From Metellina segmentata (Eukaryota; Arthropoda; Arachnida; Araneae; Tetragnathidae): 64,000 bases of DNA. Where the stretch lies: the NCBI GenBank assembly GCA_947359465.1, contig OX375879.1, forward strand, positions 93,242,078-93,306,077, given 5' to 3'. Below the pieces are notes generated by a model. The model worked only from the letters and a program-made list of their open reading frames with translations. It was not told the origin of the DNA and made no database searches. This document shows, piece after piece, positions 32,467 through 44,870 of this stretch. Position numbers and translations under genes: made by a program. How positions within the stretch are numbered: position 1 is the first letter of the stretch; each line of letters begins with the position of its first letter.

Positions 32467-34106
32467 TAATATACTATTAGATATAGTATTACTATCGTTA
32501 TTATTATTATTGTTTGCACACATGGGAAGCTTTTAAGTTGTACTAGTGGAAAAATCTTGTGACAAAGTATGCTGTTGGCAGAGATCGGACAGGGATATTA
32601 AAAAACCAAAACGCACAATTATAAAATTATTTTAGTTTATCCACTATTCGATATCATGTAATCTTAAACTTTCAAGTATAAAGCACTCAATCAAACAATC
32701 ACAAATACTTTTGATTCACTTGAAAGTTTTTTTTTAATTTTTTTCATTACGGAACACATATACTTCTGTGGCTTATCACAGAGTCACGGAGTCCTTCAAC
32801 TTCAATGCAATCAGTTATTACTTTTTATCATGCGAAAGAAATTTACAGCGCTGAACAATTGACTTGTTACAAGAGAAAACGAAAACTATCGCAAATAACT
32901 TTCTTTTGAGTTTGAGCTGTTCTCTTATCAATTTTAAATTGCAGAAAGCAAATGTCCACATTCCGCCCATTCGGGTTTAAAAATTAACTAGTTTTACATA
33001 TTTTTACAACTGCGCATGTAAACAACAAAAATTAGTTTTCGGCTAAATGAATAAAGGATACCTGCGCATTTATTAGATGAATAGCGAAAGCAAGTATATT
33101 TTTTTCGATATTATAGAAACTAAATTGGTTAAAATTTAAAATTCGTGAACATGATATTCTTTGATTTAAGTAAGAAAGTATAAGTTAAACAGTTTTGTCG
33201 CTTTAAATAGGTATTGTTCCTTTCGATGTTGAAGGACAAAATCTGAGATTTTTTTCCACTATCGTCACATGGAATATTATTTTAAGATTACCGATGTATT
33301 ACTGAATGATGGGATATTTGTTTGAAAAAGTTTCACTTAGATTTAAAGTGTATCAATAGTATAGGCAATATTCCATTTCTTAGGGGAATACAAAGCTAGA
33401 AATATGATTTTTATGCAAAATGAATCAATCAGAATCATATTGCATTGATAAAAAGAGACATTGGTATTGAAGTCTTCTCAATATATTTGATCGGCAGACA
33501 TAATTTTAAGGGGTCTAATTACTGAAAGTAAAAATACTGATGACACTCATAGAACTAACAAAATAATAATGACATATACTATGACAGTACATGTCAGCCT
33601 TCGATAATTCGTCTTTTTGTAAAATAAAACAATGTATGTAATTTTGCATCACTATCTCTTATGTGAATTTCTAGGAAGATTTGTTGTGTTTGAAAAAATA
33701 TCACGTTTTTACTCTTATATTCCGTAATGTGTGTGTAAATAGCTAAATTAATAAATTTTTATTTCAAAATTTTCGAAATGTTTCTTATTTTTATAGATTA
33801 TTATTAATATTTGTTTTAAAAATCCTACATTACCTTCTTCTTTTCTATCATGCTAAGGCTAGAATTTCCTGCACTTATTATGCCAGAAAATCTTATAGGT
33901 TTTAAAATAAATATTTTAGAATTAAATTACTTTGTGGAGTGAATGCTAAATTACTCACAGATTGCTTTAGCATGTGAATAAGATCGCAACAATAAATACA
34001 AGCTATGCAGATCGATTGCTTTATTATATTCTCCATTATTTTATAGTAATACACCAGAGAGAGCTATTTTAAACATCAAATCAATATAATTTAAAACAAT
34101 ACAAAT
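32467..34106. other. AT-rich intergenic stretch (copy B)
   Basis: Collinear with 11603-13234; no gene. AATAAA on the minus strand at 34020-34025. Confidence 0.6.
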
Positions 34107-34217
34107 TCATTTAGTCTTGAAACTATTATTTATTTTTTGCTTCATCTTCTTCGAACTGACAGATGCATGTCCTACTTTATAGCTCCAATCAATCTTTGTA
34201 TTCGACATCAAATCCAC
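34107..34217 (-). other. Terminal-exon-like segment (copy B)
   Basis: Same acceptor, 36-codon frame, stop and downstream AATAAA as 13235-13345, with one Ile-to-Asn change. Function unknown. Confidence 0.3.
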
Positions 34218-35242
34218 CTGTGAAAAACATTTTGTGTTAAAGTCACTTTTCACAAAGGCAAGAGTTTCATACAATACAAACTCGAAGGCTTCAAACTAGG
34301 GTTGTGCATGAACTGAAAAGTGTTACCTCTCATAGATTAAACCCTCTGAGGTGTTTAGACACATAGTTCTACCTTGCATTCTGCATTTTTGCTTGCTCGG
34401 TTTCTTGAAATTTTTGTCTACTTGGTACAGCTACAGTCTATGTTTATAGCGATGAGAACGGACTTGGCATTTTTTTGGAGCAATTCTAAAGCCGCCAAGG
34501 AAAGAATTATTTTAAAAAATATTTTTCTTTCAAAAATATTAGAACGGAAAATGAAAGCTTGAAAACACATTTGAGTACGTTTATGAAAGCGCGCGCGCGT
34601 ATGTTTTAAAATTTTTTACAAAAAGTAGTAAGTATGAACATATTTAAAAAAAACATTTATGTTTCAGCAGAAAAACTAAGCTGCGAATGTTGGGTAAGAA
34701 TACCCTGGCATACTAAAAAAAGAAAGAGATTTGTTAAAAAAAAAAAAAAAAACACAAATAATATAACCTGATAAGTCAGAACTGTTCCGGGACAAATTAT
34801 TTAAGAAGCAAATTCCAAAAATGGCGAGAAACCACTAACTGGCAGAACTCTACCGTGAAAAAATAAAATAAAATTCCACAACTGGAGAAAAACAATTAAC
34901 TGAATCAGTGAAGTAAATAAGAAAAATTTAAGAAGACCAATGCAATCAAAGGATACTTTAAAGTTAAAATAACCAATGGAATTAAAGAAAAAATTTCAAA
35001 CGAAACAATGAAATCAAACGACTTTAACGGATTGTGAAAGAACTTTCCAGATTAATCGAAATGAATATTTAAAGTTTCCATTTGCCGAGGTTGCCATGAA
35101 AACCACAATAACCGTAAATACAGCCTTTACCTACCGTAACTTGCTACTAGTAGTTCGCCAAAAAATTCGCCACGGCTGTTGCCACTGCTATAAACGTAGA
35201 CTGTAGCTGTACCATCTATTTTTACCAATATAATTTACAAAA
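34218..35242. other. AT-rich intergenic stretch (copy B)
   Basis: No gene. Contains a (GC)n run near 34590 that is absent in A, and a poly-A run near 34737. Confidence 0.55.
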
Positions 35243-35451
35243 GGATTCTATTCGAAACAAAGGACCGATACAATCTTTCTGAAAGATTATAGTCGAGGGA
35301 AATGTGCAATGGAATCTTTCCAAAGGATTGTATTCTGAGAAAGGTATTAATATAATCTTTCCAGGGGATTCTATTCTGGAGAATGGGCCATTAGAATCTT
35401 TACAAAACATTGTATTCGAAGGAAAGGAGCTATTGAATCTTTCCAAAGATT
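35243..35451. repeat. 41-bp minisatellite, five units (copy B)
   Basis: Same array and unit order as 14372-14580. Confidence 0.75.
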
Positions 35452-36925
35452 GAAAGAATCCATAGATTCGTTAGAAAGATGTGGTCATTTAGTCATTCAA
35501 TGTGTTTTGTGAAGTAAAATCAACACAACACTACTCGAAAATCTTGCGAGGTTAAGGGTTAAAGAAAAATATGCAAATATAACCATAAATATTTGCAAGT
35601 GAAAACAGAAAGGCATCAGAGTAAATGGGAGCTAACAGTTTAGGATAGCTGGGGAGCTGTTTCCATTTGCATCAGGATGTCATAAACTACCATTGACCAT
35701 GTTTGAGAAATCAGCTAATGCATATTTAGTGAAGAAATACGCCTCACTTATATTTGTCATTACTATTGATTACACAATCATTATTTAAGAAATTGTTTAT
35801 TCATCTTAAGTGTTGTTACTTATTCCTTGAGGGCCTAGCTCTTTAACTCCAAACACTCTCAAAATGTCCAACACTAGATTACGACTTTCATAGAGATCTT
35901 TTCTTGCCAAACCACCGCAAGACAAACGATGACTTGGAATCAATGTTCAGTGTCGTAATTTTTAAGCAAGTTGTAAAAGTCTTATGAACGAAGGATAGAG
36001 ATTGGATGTGACCGCTCTTATATCTAGAAAAATTAACTATCAGCTAACTTGTAAATTAAATGTAAATTAATAATTCTTTCGTTGTGGGAACAATATTAAA
36101 AAAAAAGACTTATGGAAAGTTTCTTTCTTTATGGTAACTGAAGGCCGATCTACATCCTCGTATAACAACGTTCTATGCTAGAGTCAATGGGCATTCCAAA
36201 AGAACAGCAATTGTCGAGTAACTTCACTTGAGCCTTTGAACATCGTATTGCAAGTTCACTTCTAACTGAGATTTAAATTTTATTGAGTGTGTGTCAATCC
36301 TTCAATCAGTTTATCTGTTGAAAGATATAACCACACGAAGGATATATTAAGTGTTTCATTTGTTTTAAGGGGTATATAAGTGAAATAGACAAATTACAAA
36401 ATCACTAATGGTTGTTTAGAAGTACCTGCTTCAACATTGAAGAACATCTGACAGGTGCCGTGTGTACTGAAGAGTCAAAAAAGAAGCAAAGCTTATCAGA
36501 CGCAAAACGCTTTGAATTACAAGGCTAAAAAGTTACTTTATTATTTATTTATAGGAGACTCAATTGCTTTTTTTTCTTCTGGTGGCTGTACAGCATTCCA
36601 AAAACTATAAAAGGAGACGAAATAGGCATTCGACGTACTTGAATCTGACCTACACGCTTCTGCGCTAATAACAAGCTAATAATAACAAGCTGCCAATACA
36701 GTATTAAAAACTTTCTACATGTGTCCGGCTGCCTCCATTAGATCTCTAGCTCTGGTACCATGGTACCGGTGACCCTTTAGCCTAATGTAGAGGTTTTGAT
36801 TTTAATATCTAAATTTTAATGCAAATATATTTTTCAATGTCTAATTTTTAAACAAAAAACGCTTTCCAGTCACACGGGAAATGCAGTATGAAATACCCTT
36901 AACATGCATTACAACATTTACTTAC
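35452..36925. other. Intergenic stretch (copy B)
   Basis: About 170 bp present in A at roughly 15806-15985 are deleted near 36665-36690. A 14-bp perfect palindrome GGTACCATGGTACC lies at 36754-36767; A has one mismatch. Confidence 0.55.
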
Positions 36926-37114
36926 CATGAGTATACTAATTTTCATCCGTATGAGTATGCTCATCTCCATCACTATGAGTTTGCCCATCTCCATCACTAT
37001 GAGTATGTCCATCACTATGTGTATGTCCATCTCCATCAGTATGATTGTGAAATCCAAGCGAACCTTTGGGGTGTTTGAAACCATCTTTGCCATTTTCATG
37101 GTGATCAGAAAGGA
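36926..37114 (-). other. His/Asp/Gly-rich exon-like segment (copy B)
   Basis: Acceptor, frame and stop as in 16219-16383, but 189 bp instead of 165. The repeat tract gains one eight-residue unit containing QTHSDGD. The donor GTAAGT (36920-36925) is conserved. Confidence 0.35.
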
Positions 37115-37224
37115 CTGAAGTCAAAAATATACATAGTAAATGGTTTCGATATAAATTATAGTAATAATAAGTTCAATGAATAATTTAATTAATTAATAAA
37201 ATTATGGATTATGTCACTTGTTTA

Positions 37225-37470
37225 TCCGTAGATAACGCCCACCCAATTTGTATTTTGACTAATTCTATAGAGCTTCTACAATGTCTTCACCAACACAAAT
37301 CAAGCAGCCTCGTTTTTCGAATTAAAGAAGTTATAAATCTTATCTACGAATTGTAAGACGCCATTTTGCAGTGGATTCCCGCGCATTGTGGTAATCATGA
37401 CAACCATATGGTAGACAAATTGGCTACAAAATCGGGTCCAGTTCCCTGGGATTCAACGTCATTCTCAGGG
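37225..37470 (+). pseudogene. LINE RNase H fragment (copy B)
   Basis: Plus-strand remnant with ILQWIPAHCGNHDNHMVDKL, the RNase H block of a non-LTR retrotransposon, ending at the SINE at 37471. Confidence 0.7.
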
Positions 37471-37782
37471 TTAGTTAATTAACGTTGCACTAGAGCAACA
37501 CAATGGGCTATTGGTGACGGTTCGGGATCAATCCTGAAGGAAAATATCCAAGGACAACGTCTCGTAATATTGAACCACAGTCAGATGACGAAGTTACATC
37601 TGAGCTGGCATCCCACTCTCCATACTTCCACACCACGTCAACGTGAGAACGTTCGAGGTTAAGACAGATTTTACGTGCCCCAACCTTCGTGTACTCTATG
37701 GTGTTTAGCTGGACCGAGTTCCGAATGTGCAAAACTCCGGTTGCTAATCCGTTTCTTTTCCAACTGAGCTGTTCGGATCCAC
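37471..37782 (-). repeat. tRNA-derived SINE (copy B)
   Basis: Partner of 16740-17051 with the A-box-like CAGCTCAGTTGG on the minus strand near the high end. Confidence 0.75.
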
Positions 37783-37986
37783 TCTCAGGGAGCCTAAACA
37801 AGACAACTAAACCGATTTTATAAACAGTTTGGCGTGACAACTAGAAAAGTACACGATCAAGTCGCAACTTGTTTTTTCCCTACAGGAGCCTAAGAGGAGT
37901 GCTTCTTTTCTACTTTCGTCCCTCTGCTCTTTCTTGAAATAGTAAATTATGGAATCTTAAGTTAGTTTTCCTGTTTATTAATTGAT

Positions 37987-38225
37987 ATGGTGGTCAGGGT
38001 GTTGTCTTCTAGAGTGAAATATGCCCGGTTCGAATCCGAGGTCGGGTGTGGATGTTTGTCCGTTTGGAACAAATGCCTCTCTGTACATCGGGTTGTACTT
38101 TGAATTTATAATATATATGTGAGGGGGTAACGTGAAAGTGGAGCTCCAAGTGGTTCACAATTCCCCTCTTGCGATGCTATGTTTACTAAAGCACTTCTCA
38201 GTTGAAATTGTCCAGGCATTTATAA
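37987..38225 (+). repeat. tRNA-headed SINE with perfect B box (copy B)
   Basis: A-box-like TGGTCAGGGTG near 37990 and exact B box GGTTCGAATCC at 38027-38037. Partner of 17247-17470. Confidence 0.68.
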
Positions 38226-39336
38226 AATCATTAATTTTCCTTCATTTTGTTTAAATTTTTTCTGTCTTGTGTGTGACACCGACTTGACCAAATAAATCCT
38301 CACTCCAAGAAACCCAATAAACAAAACATACCCACGGAGAAACAATGTAACTTTTCTATTTTACGAAGACCTTGTAGTCACATTTGCAATCAAGTACAGG
38401 ATTGGTAATAGGTACCCAAGAGTATATTTGCACAAATTCCATCTTTGCAATCTCGAAATAAAATTATATCGTATCGTTTATGTAACCACTTCAAAAACAC
38501 TTCAAGTCAGGGTTGTCCGTCCAACCCATGGAGCTAATAATGCTGCTCCTAAGACCATTTGACTACAGTTTACATTATTCGAAGACATATATTTCCAAGG
38601 AAAAAAAACACCCTTCTTTCACCTTGTTAATATCATTGCTCCTTAGCCAGACATACATTTAGGAACAACTTTTTTTAAGGATAAAGCACATTAAAAGTAA
38701 AATTAGATAACAATTTTCTGACGATCACTTTGAGAACTTAGTAAGAATTTTAACCATTGCTATTAATAAAACTCACTAGGAATTATAACTATTTCCATCA
38801 ACAGAGCTCACTAGAAAATGTAAAAATTTACGAATCAGACATTGAGGCATTAGTTTCATAGAAAAGATCGAATATAATACTAATTTTATGTTTATGTTGC
38901 CCTCTTTTTGACAATAGTAATGATAACTGACAAATAAATTGTCTTCAATTTAAAATTACTCAATTTTTCGAAAGGGCTCCAAAATTTCTGAAACGCAAGG
39001 AAATAAGTTGAATTATTCTTGTTTTAAAACCGGAAACAGAAATTCCCTGAGAAATATATATCATATAACAGCAAAAATGTGTGAATAAAGCAATGGAGAA
39101 GAATGAAAGTTAAGTATGAATGGACATAATGACAACGTGGAAATGGTGAAATAAAGTTACCTGACAGAAACATATAATGTAAACGAAGAAACTTATTTTA
39201 CCTGAACAAATTTCATAATCAACCTTCAAAACTTGCAAAATTATAGAATTTTACTATGCATAGAAAATCAAATAGCTTAATATTTTATCTATTAATGGGG
39301 AAAAAATTAAAGTCAGAATTAAAAATCCCACTCTGT
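38226..39336. other. AT-rich intergenic stretch (copy B)
   Basis: The exon-like segments seen in A at 17598 and 18436 are broken here by stops and a 1-bp loss. Confidence 0.5.
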
Positions 39337-39830
39337 ATACAGTGTGATTCGAAAATCATAATGGGGTCTGAAGTTTTAATAACTTTGAATTAGTTATTTT
39401 CATTCAGAATTCGGACCGAACAGCAACGATATTACTAACAAACCCACAGATAAACAACTTTGTCCCAACAAGCATATCGTCGCCATAGTGGCATGTACGA
39501 TTCTCCAAGTAAATCAATGATTAAACGTTTGGTTGGGTGTTTTGAAGAACAGGGTTCATTAAGTGATTTTACACGAACAGGCCAACCACCCTCCAGAGGA
39601 AGCCACGGTAAATGGTCCTCCTGGTGGTTTTCACGACCACATATCACGTCACTAGCAAAACTGACCAAATCGTGATGGACGAGATCGAGATAACTTGCCA
39701 AAAGAAGAAAACAGATAAGATCTTGATCTGGTTATTGTCAAAAAATAGGCAGTATCTTGATGACGAATTGTCATGTCATTTGCAGAATGGTTCAGATCTT
39801 TATGGACGAGATATCTGGTTGAAACTCTTA
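39337..39830 (+). pseudogene. Mariner-family HTH remnant (copy B)
   Basis: Open stretch 39460-39675 contains QQAYRRHSGMYDSPSKSMIK and FEEQGSLSD. The 3' part is unrecognised. It continues into the empty site of the A-specific MITE. Confidence 0.6.
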
Positions 39831-40374
39831 ACGTGTTAGCTAGTGTTAATTATCTAGTGTTAGCTAGTAATTAAACGTGTAAGCTAATGTTGTTTAAGAC
39901 CGGAGCCTATCAACTCGAAGGATAGCCCTATAGGGCTATTTCAAAGAAAAGTTTATGTTACAAGCCTCGGAAAAGGCACAATTGCGCGAAGCAAAAAATT
40001 GACGCCATTTAGTCCACCAAGTGGTTTAGACTAGGAATCTAATCCAACATTTGGGCAATTTTGCAATGATAAGATATGCTATCTATCAAGATCTGGCTGC
40101 ACTTACGAATGCCGTGATACTTTGCCGAGACAAAACTTCTTCATTACTTCTATTCGAATGAAGATACACGTAGGTAACAAAAATTGTCCTTTGCCTATAA
40201 CTGGCTACATCTAGGAACAGGTTTTGCATCAGAGACTGGTCACTACAGGACAGTTTTCGACGGGAAGATCAACCACCAGGAGGACTAAGATATTAAATTT
40301 TTCACGTCATAGTGTAAATTTATTTCCTATAGATACTGTGTAAGATTCAACGATATTAAACTATAAGGATTTAC

Positions 40375-40439
40375 TGAATATGGAAACCCCTTTGTAACTC
40401 TTGGTCCACCTTGTACATACCCCATTAACATACTTAGCA
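40375..40439 (-). CDS. Kazal-like exon candidate (copy B)
   Basis: 65-bp partner of 20140-20204 with acceptor CATCGGTTTCAG and donor GTAAAT. Reads AKYVNGVCTRWTKSYKGVSI. The frame is open, five of eight differences from A are synonymous, and the Cys is kept. The Thr of the TY pair is Lys here. Confidence 0.3.
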
Positions 40440-40473
40440 CTGAAACCGATGCTATGTGCATATTGGCGAATGA

Positions 40474-40779
40474 AGATATTGAATATAAACAATAAAAAAT
40501 AAACCTCTACACGTGATTAATTCACCAATTTATTTTTTTATTTAAACTTCTTGATTTGAGCCGTGACGCTTTTTTTTCCACAATATTGCTACAAGGATGA
40601 GCTTTAAGCACAAATGTATTGTACAAATGTATAAAGATATTGAATATAAACAATAAAAAATAAACCTCTACACGTGATTAATTCACCAATTTATTTTTTT
40701 ATTTAAACTTCTTGATTTGAGCCGTGACGCTTTTTTTTCACAATATTGCTACAAGGATGAGCTTTAAGCACAAATGTAA
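40474..40779. repeat. Tandem duplication of about 160 bp, private to copy B
   Basis: Two almost identical direct units (40474-40634 and 40635-40779), each starting AGATATTGAATATAAACAAT and ending in CACAAATGTA. Copy A has one unit (about 20238-20380). Confidence 0.88.
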
Positions 40780-41649
40780 TTTGGTAGTTTGATTACAGTA
40801 AGCAATACGGAAGATGGAAATCAGTCAAGAAAAGACAATGTTAACGGTTTGAACATTGAAATGTGCCTAATAGCCTTTGAACAGAGTGAACGGAACTGAA
40901 TTGAAGTGGACATGCAGATGATAATTGTGGTAATTTAAATGATGCGTCTTTATTTTTGCAACTTTTAATTTTGGAATATTTATACTTCATTTAGAGGAAT
41001 GATAGGTGCATAACGATGCTGATATTCATTAGAATAAATAAGGCATACAATATGAGTAAGGCTTAGGCTGGGGCTGTGGTAACTATTTGAATACAATATG
41101 AGGAAAAACACTGCTATCAAAAAGTTTAAGAAATTGAAGAATTTAAAAGCAAATGCTATGCACGGGTTTGCTAGTACCTTGGAAAAGTGCTTGAATCAAA
41201 ACAGAAGTACAGTTTTAACAATTACCTGAACAGGACATCAAACACACTATAAGGAGAACGCTGAAAATTTGGAGCTTCATTTCTTGAAATTTTGTTGTCA
41301 CTTCAAACAGAATCCTCAGTGAAATTATGTCTGATAAGAGAACAAGCACTGTTTTATACCCACGAAAAGTAAATTCTTGGAGTAATTAAGAAAAATTTCG
41401 TCTTTGTTCTCACTTTGTAAGGTTATTTCCTCATTTGTTTGCTTCTCACAGTGCAATCGTATAAGCATTGAAGAAAGAACTTATTTCTTCTGCTATTGTA
41501 ACCGAGTGTGCAATATTTATTATAAGCAACAAGCAAATTTAACCTGTCAAGAAAAATTTTTATTGCCCCATTCTGAGGATGAATACAATCAAGATTTGGC
41601 AACACTTTCAAGAACTCTTTCTTTACCCTAGTATTGTACACGAAACTAA

Positions 41650-41930
41650 GGGTGGATAATTGAATTAACGTCGCATTAGAACTACGCAGCGGGCTATAGT
41701 GGGACACCTCGTAATCTTGATACAGGATCACACCACGAGGTAACACCAGAGCTGGTACCCCACTCTCCAAGCTTCCACACCACTCTTATGTGAGGGCACT
41801 TGAGATCTCGGCAGATTTAACGTGCTCCAGTTCTCGTGCACACAACAGTCTTTGGATCTAGTTTCAATCTCAAAAACATCTAGTTTCTAATCATATTTTC
41901 TTCCAAACGGGCTACCAGGGCCACGCGCGA
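41650..41930 (-). repeat. tRNA-derived SINE (copy B)
   Basis: Partner of 21246-21526. Confidence 0.7.
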
Positions 41931-43014
41931 ATAAATGCGTTTATTTGAAACCCATACACAAGAGTATCATGACTATGCAAAGTCAATTTTGCAAATAGTT
42001 TTGTTTGGAAATAAAGGCCCATCTTAAGTCATTTACCTGTAAAATTTTCGTTCGCTAGTCGTGAAAGTTTCTAATTAGCGTTTTATATGATTTCAAATAT
42101 TTTTAAATGCATCTGGAAATACGCACTTTACTAAAGGAGTATGGTATATTGCATATAAATTAATGTTTGATAACAGACTGATAGTTAAATATCTGTGTGC
42201 TGTGTAGTCATGTTTAGTGTGATAGTTACGAGTTTGCTTCAACTAGTGATATTTAAAAAAGTGCTTATTTTATTACATGTTTGTTCGTCGAAATTAAGCC
42301 ACTTGGAAATGATAATTATTATTATAATAGCATAATCAGAGTTGGATGATAAATAAAAATTTATTACAGATTTCTATTTGGATATTCTACATTTAGCTGT
42401 ACTTAAAATGTGTCAAATTTTTTCTTTATTCAGACACATCAAGCCTAGATAGGGTTATATATTTGTCAAACTCAAAATGTTTCACTAAAGCTAGAGAAGC
42501 AGTTTTTTCCAAATTTATTTTTACATAATTTAAATTATAATTAATCATATTTGACCTTATTTTTTAAAAATTCTCTTCAACATCTAAAGAATTTCCGAAT
42601 ATTGCAAAAATGATATAAAATAATTTAAAGCCTTTAATTTTTTAAATTTTATAATGACGAAAATTAAATTTAGAGATGAAATTTTTACCAGTTAAAAAAA
42701 CTAATTTCCATTTTACAGTAAATGAATCTTTATTCAATAAGTTAAACACGCACGACAAAATTTCACTGATAATAATTTGTTTTAGTTTGTATTTGCTAAT
42801 GCCAGAATTAGTGTTTTATGTTTAATTCCATTTAGAATACATGGTTGTAGGTTTCCATTTCATGAAAAGAAATAAATAATACTTCAAAAATATATACATT
42901 AAATCATATGTAAGACACTTAACTTAAAAAAAAAGCTATTTTAATTACATGTGCCAGTGAATGCAATTTTGAAAAAGTATATTTACTTTAAGAAATAATT
43001 ATGAATAACGTATA
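41931..43014. other. AT-rich intergenic stretch (copy B)
   Basis: No gene. An insertion of about 75 bp relative to A lies near 42930-43005, just before the conserved island. Confidence 0.55.
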
Positions 43015-43150
43015 AAATTAATTTGTCATGCTTTCGTTAATGATGGGGAAATTCGAAAATATCACACCCCTGATGAAAGAATGCCACAAGTCAAAATACT
43101 TTTAGATAAACTGAGTGAAAGACTATTCACCTTAGGTTTGTGATTTCAAC
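43015..43150 (+). other. Conserved 136-bp island (copy B)
   Basis: Identical to 22530-22665, including the complete short open frame ending LSERLFTLGL and TGA. Flanks are clearly diverged on both sides. Confidence 0.35.
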
Positions 43151-43803
43151 CAGAAAAATCCGGTAAATATTCTATTAGTTATGAATAATTTAGCTGAGCA
43201 TAACACACAGTACATGATCAGATAGAAGCATGGAAAATATTGATCCCTCTCAGAATGTTTATTTATTCTTTAAACCATTCTTTTTAAATGAACAAAAGCA
43301 AACTCCCTGTGCACCACAGAAGCGCAAGACAGGGATTACAGAAGTAAGCTGATCAAACAAAGAAACAGAGAGGAAAAAACATTACAAGATTTAATGAACT
43401 TAACAAATGAGTAGAAAATCAGCTTAGATTGAATTAATTCATTGAGTTCCACTGGTCATGTTTTACCCAAGTTGCCAAAGGTATTAGACCAATTTAATTT
43501 TAACTTTGTTCCTTTCAAATTTTATGAACTAGTTTTATGTTTTTAATGTGCTTGAAATGTCTTGATTTGCAATTTTTTAGCAAAATTCCTTGTGTTTTCA
43601 GTTGGAATACAAAACGAAAATTATTTACCAAGCAAAATGTACAGAATTTACTGAAGAAAATATTCATTGGGAAAGTGTAGAATATTAAATAAGAACAAAA
43701 TAATTTGTAATTAGTTCAATAAAATCAAAACAAATTTAACTAATAAATTTTAGAAAACAGTTAGTGAGTACAAAGATGATTCCAAAGATACGAAATATAA
43801 TAA

Positions 43804-44569
43804 TCTCTACTATTATAAGAAGAAGTGTTTGCATGTGTGTGGAGTGTCCTGACGAATCTATGGCACATAAAATATTGAGATTTGGCACACAGGTAGTCCG
43901 AATTTTTTGCAATTTTTCTATCGCGCCCGAATTTTAAAATTTAATAAAGAACATTTAAAAATTAATTTATTGGAATTTAATTAATATTGTTTTCCTTAGA
44001 ATGACAACAGTATAAAGAGATTACAGAGTCTAAATTTTTTTTCCGTTTGATTTTCCGAGGAACGATTTCAACGAACGAACTAAACAAATAAAAGTTATGT
44101 AGTTCTTTTTTCTATCTCCTAGATCGTTAAAGATAGAGTAAAAATTTCAACGGATTTGAAATCTGCGTAGAATTTTACACCAGATAGATACCTTCTACGC
44201 TTGATTTTCTATTAATAAATAATTTTTACATTAAATATTTATATTTTCGCAAGGATTGTGACATCACGTCGATTGGATCTCTTCGCAATTCGAATTTGGC
44301 CGCATTTGACAATGACGAGGTCATCACGGGCAACGCCGTGATGGCTGTTATCCAATAGGCTACGAATTCCCATTTGGTTTGAGAAGCAAACCAACACCAC
44401 CAGCAACGTCGTGATGACTGTTATCCAATAGGCTATGAATTCCCAATTTTTTTGCGATTGCAAACCTAAGAATTCGTAACAATCACCGGGGGTTAGTGGG
44501 AATTGGTCACACGAGACCCCACGATAAGAACTATCACAGGCAACACCGTGTTGTCCATGCAGTGGCTAG
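43804..44569 (+). mobile_element. Non-autonomous Helitron (copy B)
   Basis: 5' TCTCTACTATTATAAGA at 43804 and 3' CTAG at 44566-44569 followed by T. Subterminal hairpins: an intact CACGGGCAACGCCGTG at 44325-44340, a decayed one at 44398-44413, and the terminal one mutated to CACAGGCAACACCGTG (44535-44550). A segment of about 75 bp around the internal hairpin is tandemly duplicated here. About 240 bp shorter than A. Confidence 0.8.
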
Positions 44570-44602
44570 TTATAAAGATACGACTCAGTTCTTAACACAG
44601 TT

Positions 44603-44797
44603 ATTGAAACTTCTAGATGATACATTTTTGAATTGACCGAATAAGTGTACCATTCAAAGTTTTAAACTGAACTACGAGAACTTTACCATCCCTAATAGGG
44701 AAAATGTTTTCGATTCGAGCCATCGGCCACTTGACACGTTTCTGATTGTTCTGCCTATCAATGCAAAGTCCCCTACTTGGAGGGTAGTATCTTTATT
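44603..44797 (-). pseudogene. BEL DUF5641-like tail fragment (copy C)
   Basis: Aligns with A2 4989-5185. The minus strand still reads the WPMARIENIFP-like block. Homology stops at about 44797. Confidence 0.75.
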
Positions 44798-44870
44798 TTC
44801 GGACTTCTGTACTAGTTGTCCTAAATATTATAGGCAAAAACGAATTCTTAGTTGCTCACGTAATTGTTGA

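Larger units (their letters stand above)
24943..44602. repeat. Segmental duplication, copy B
   Basis: Direct-orientation partner of copy A, restarting with the AGCCTATTAAATTTTAATAA that opens the window. It carries one BEL interior instead of two, lacks the hAT MITE of A, has a private duplication of about 160 bp at 40474-40779, and has a shorter Helitron. It ends just after the Helitron, where it meets copy C in mid-BEL at about 44603. Confidence 0.9.

Noticed and set aside
44239..44463. 74-codon minus-strand frame
   Set aside because: Falls in the duplicated hairpin region of the Helitron; arises from the tandem repeat.
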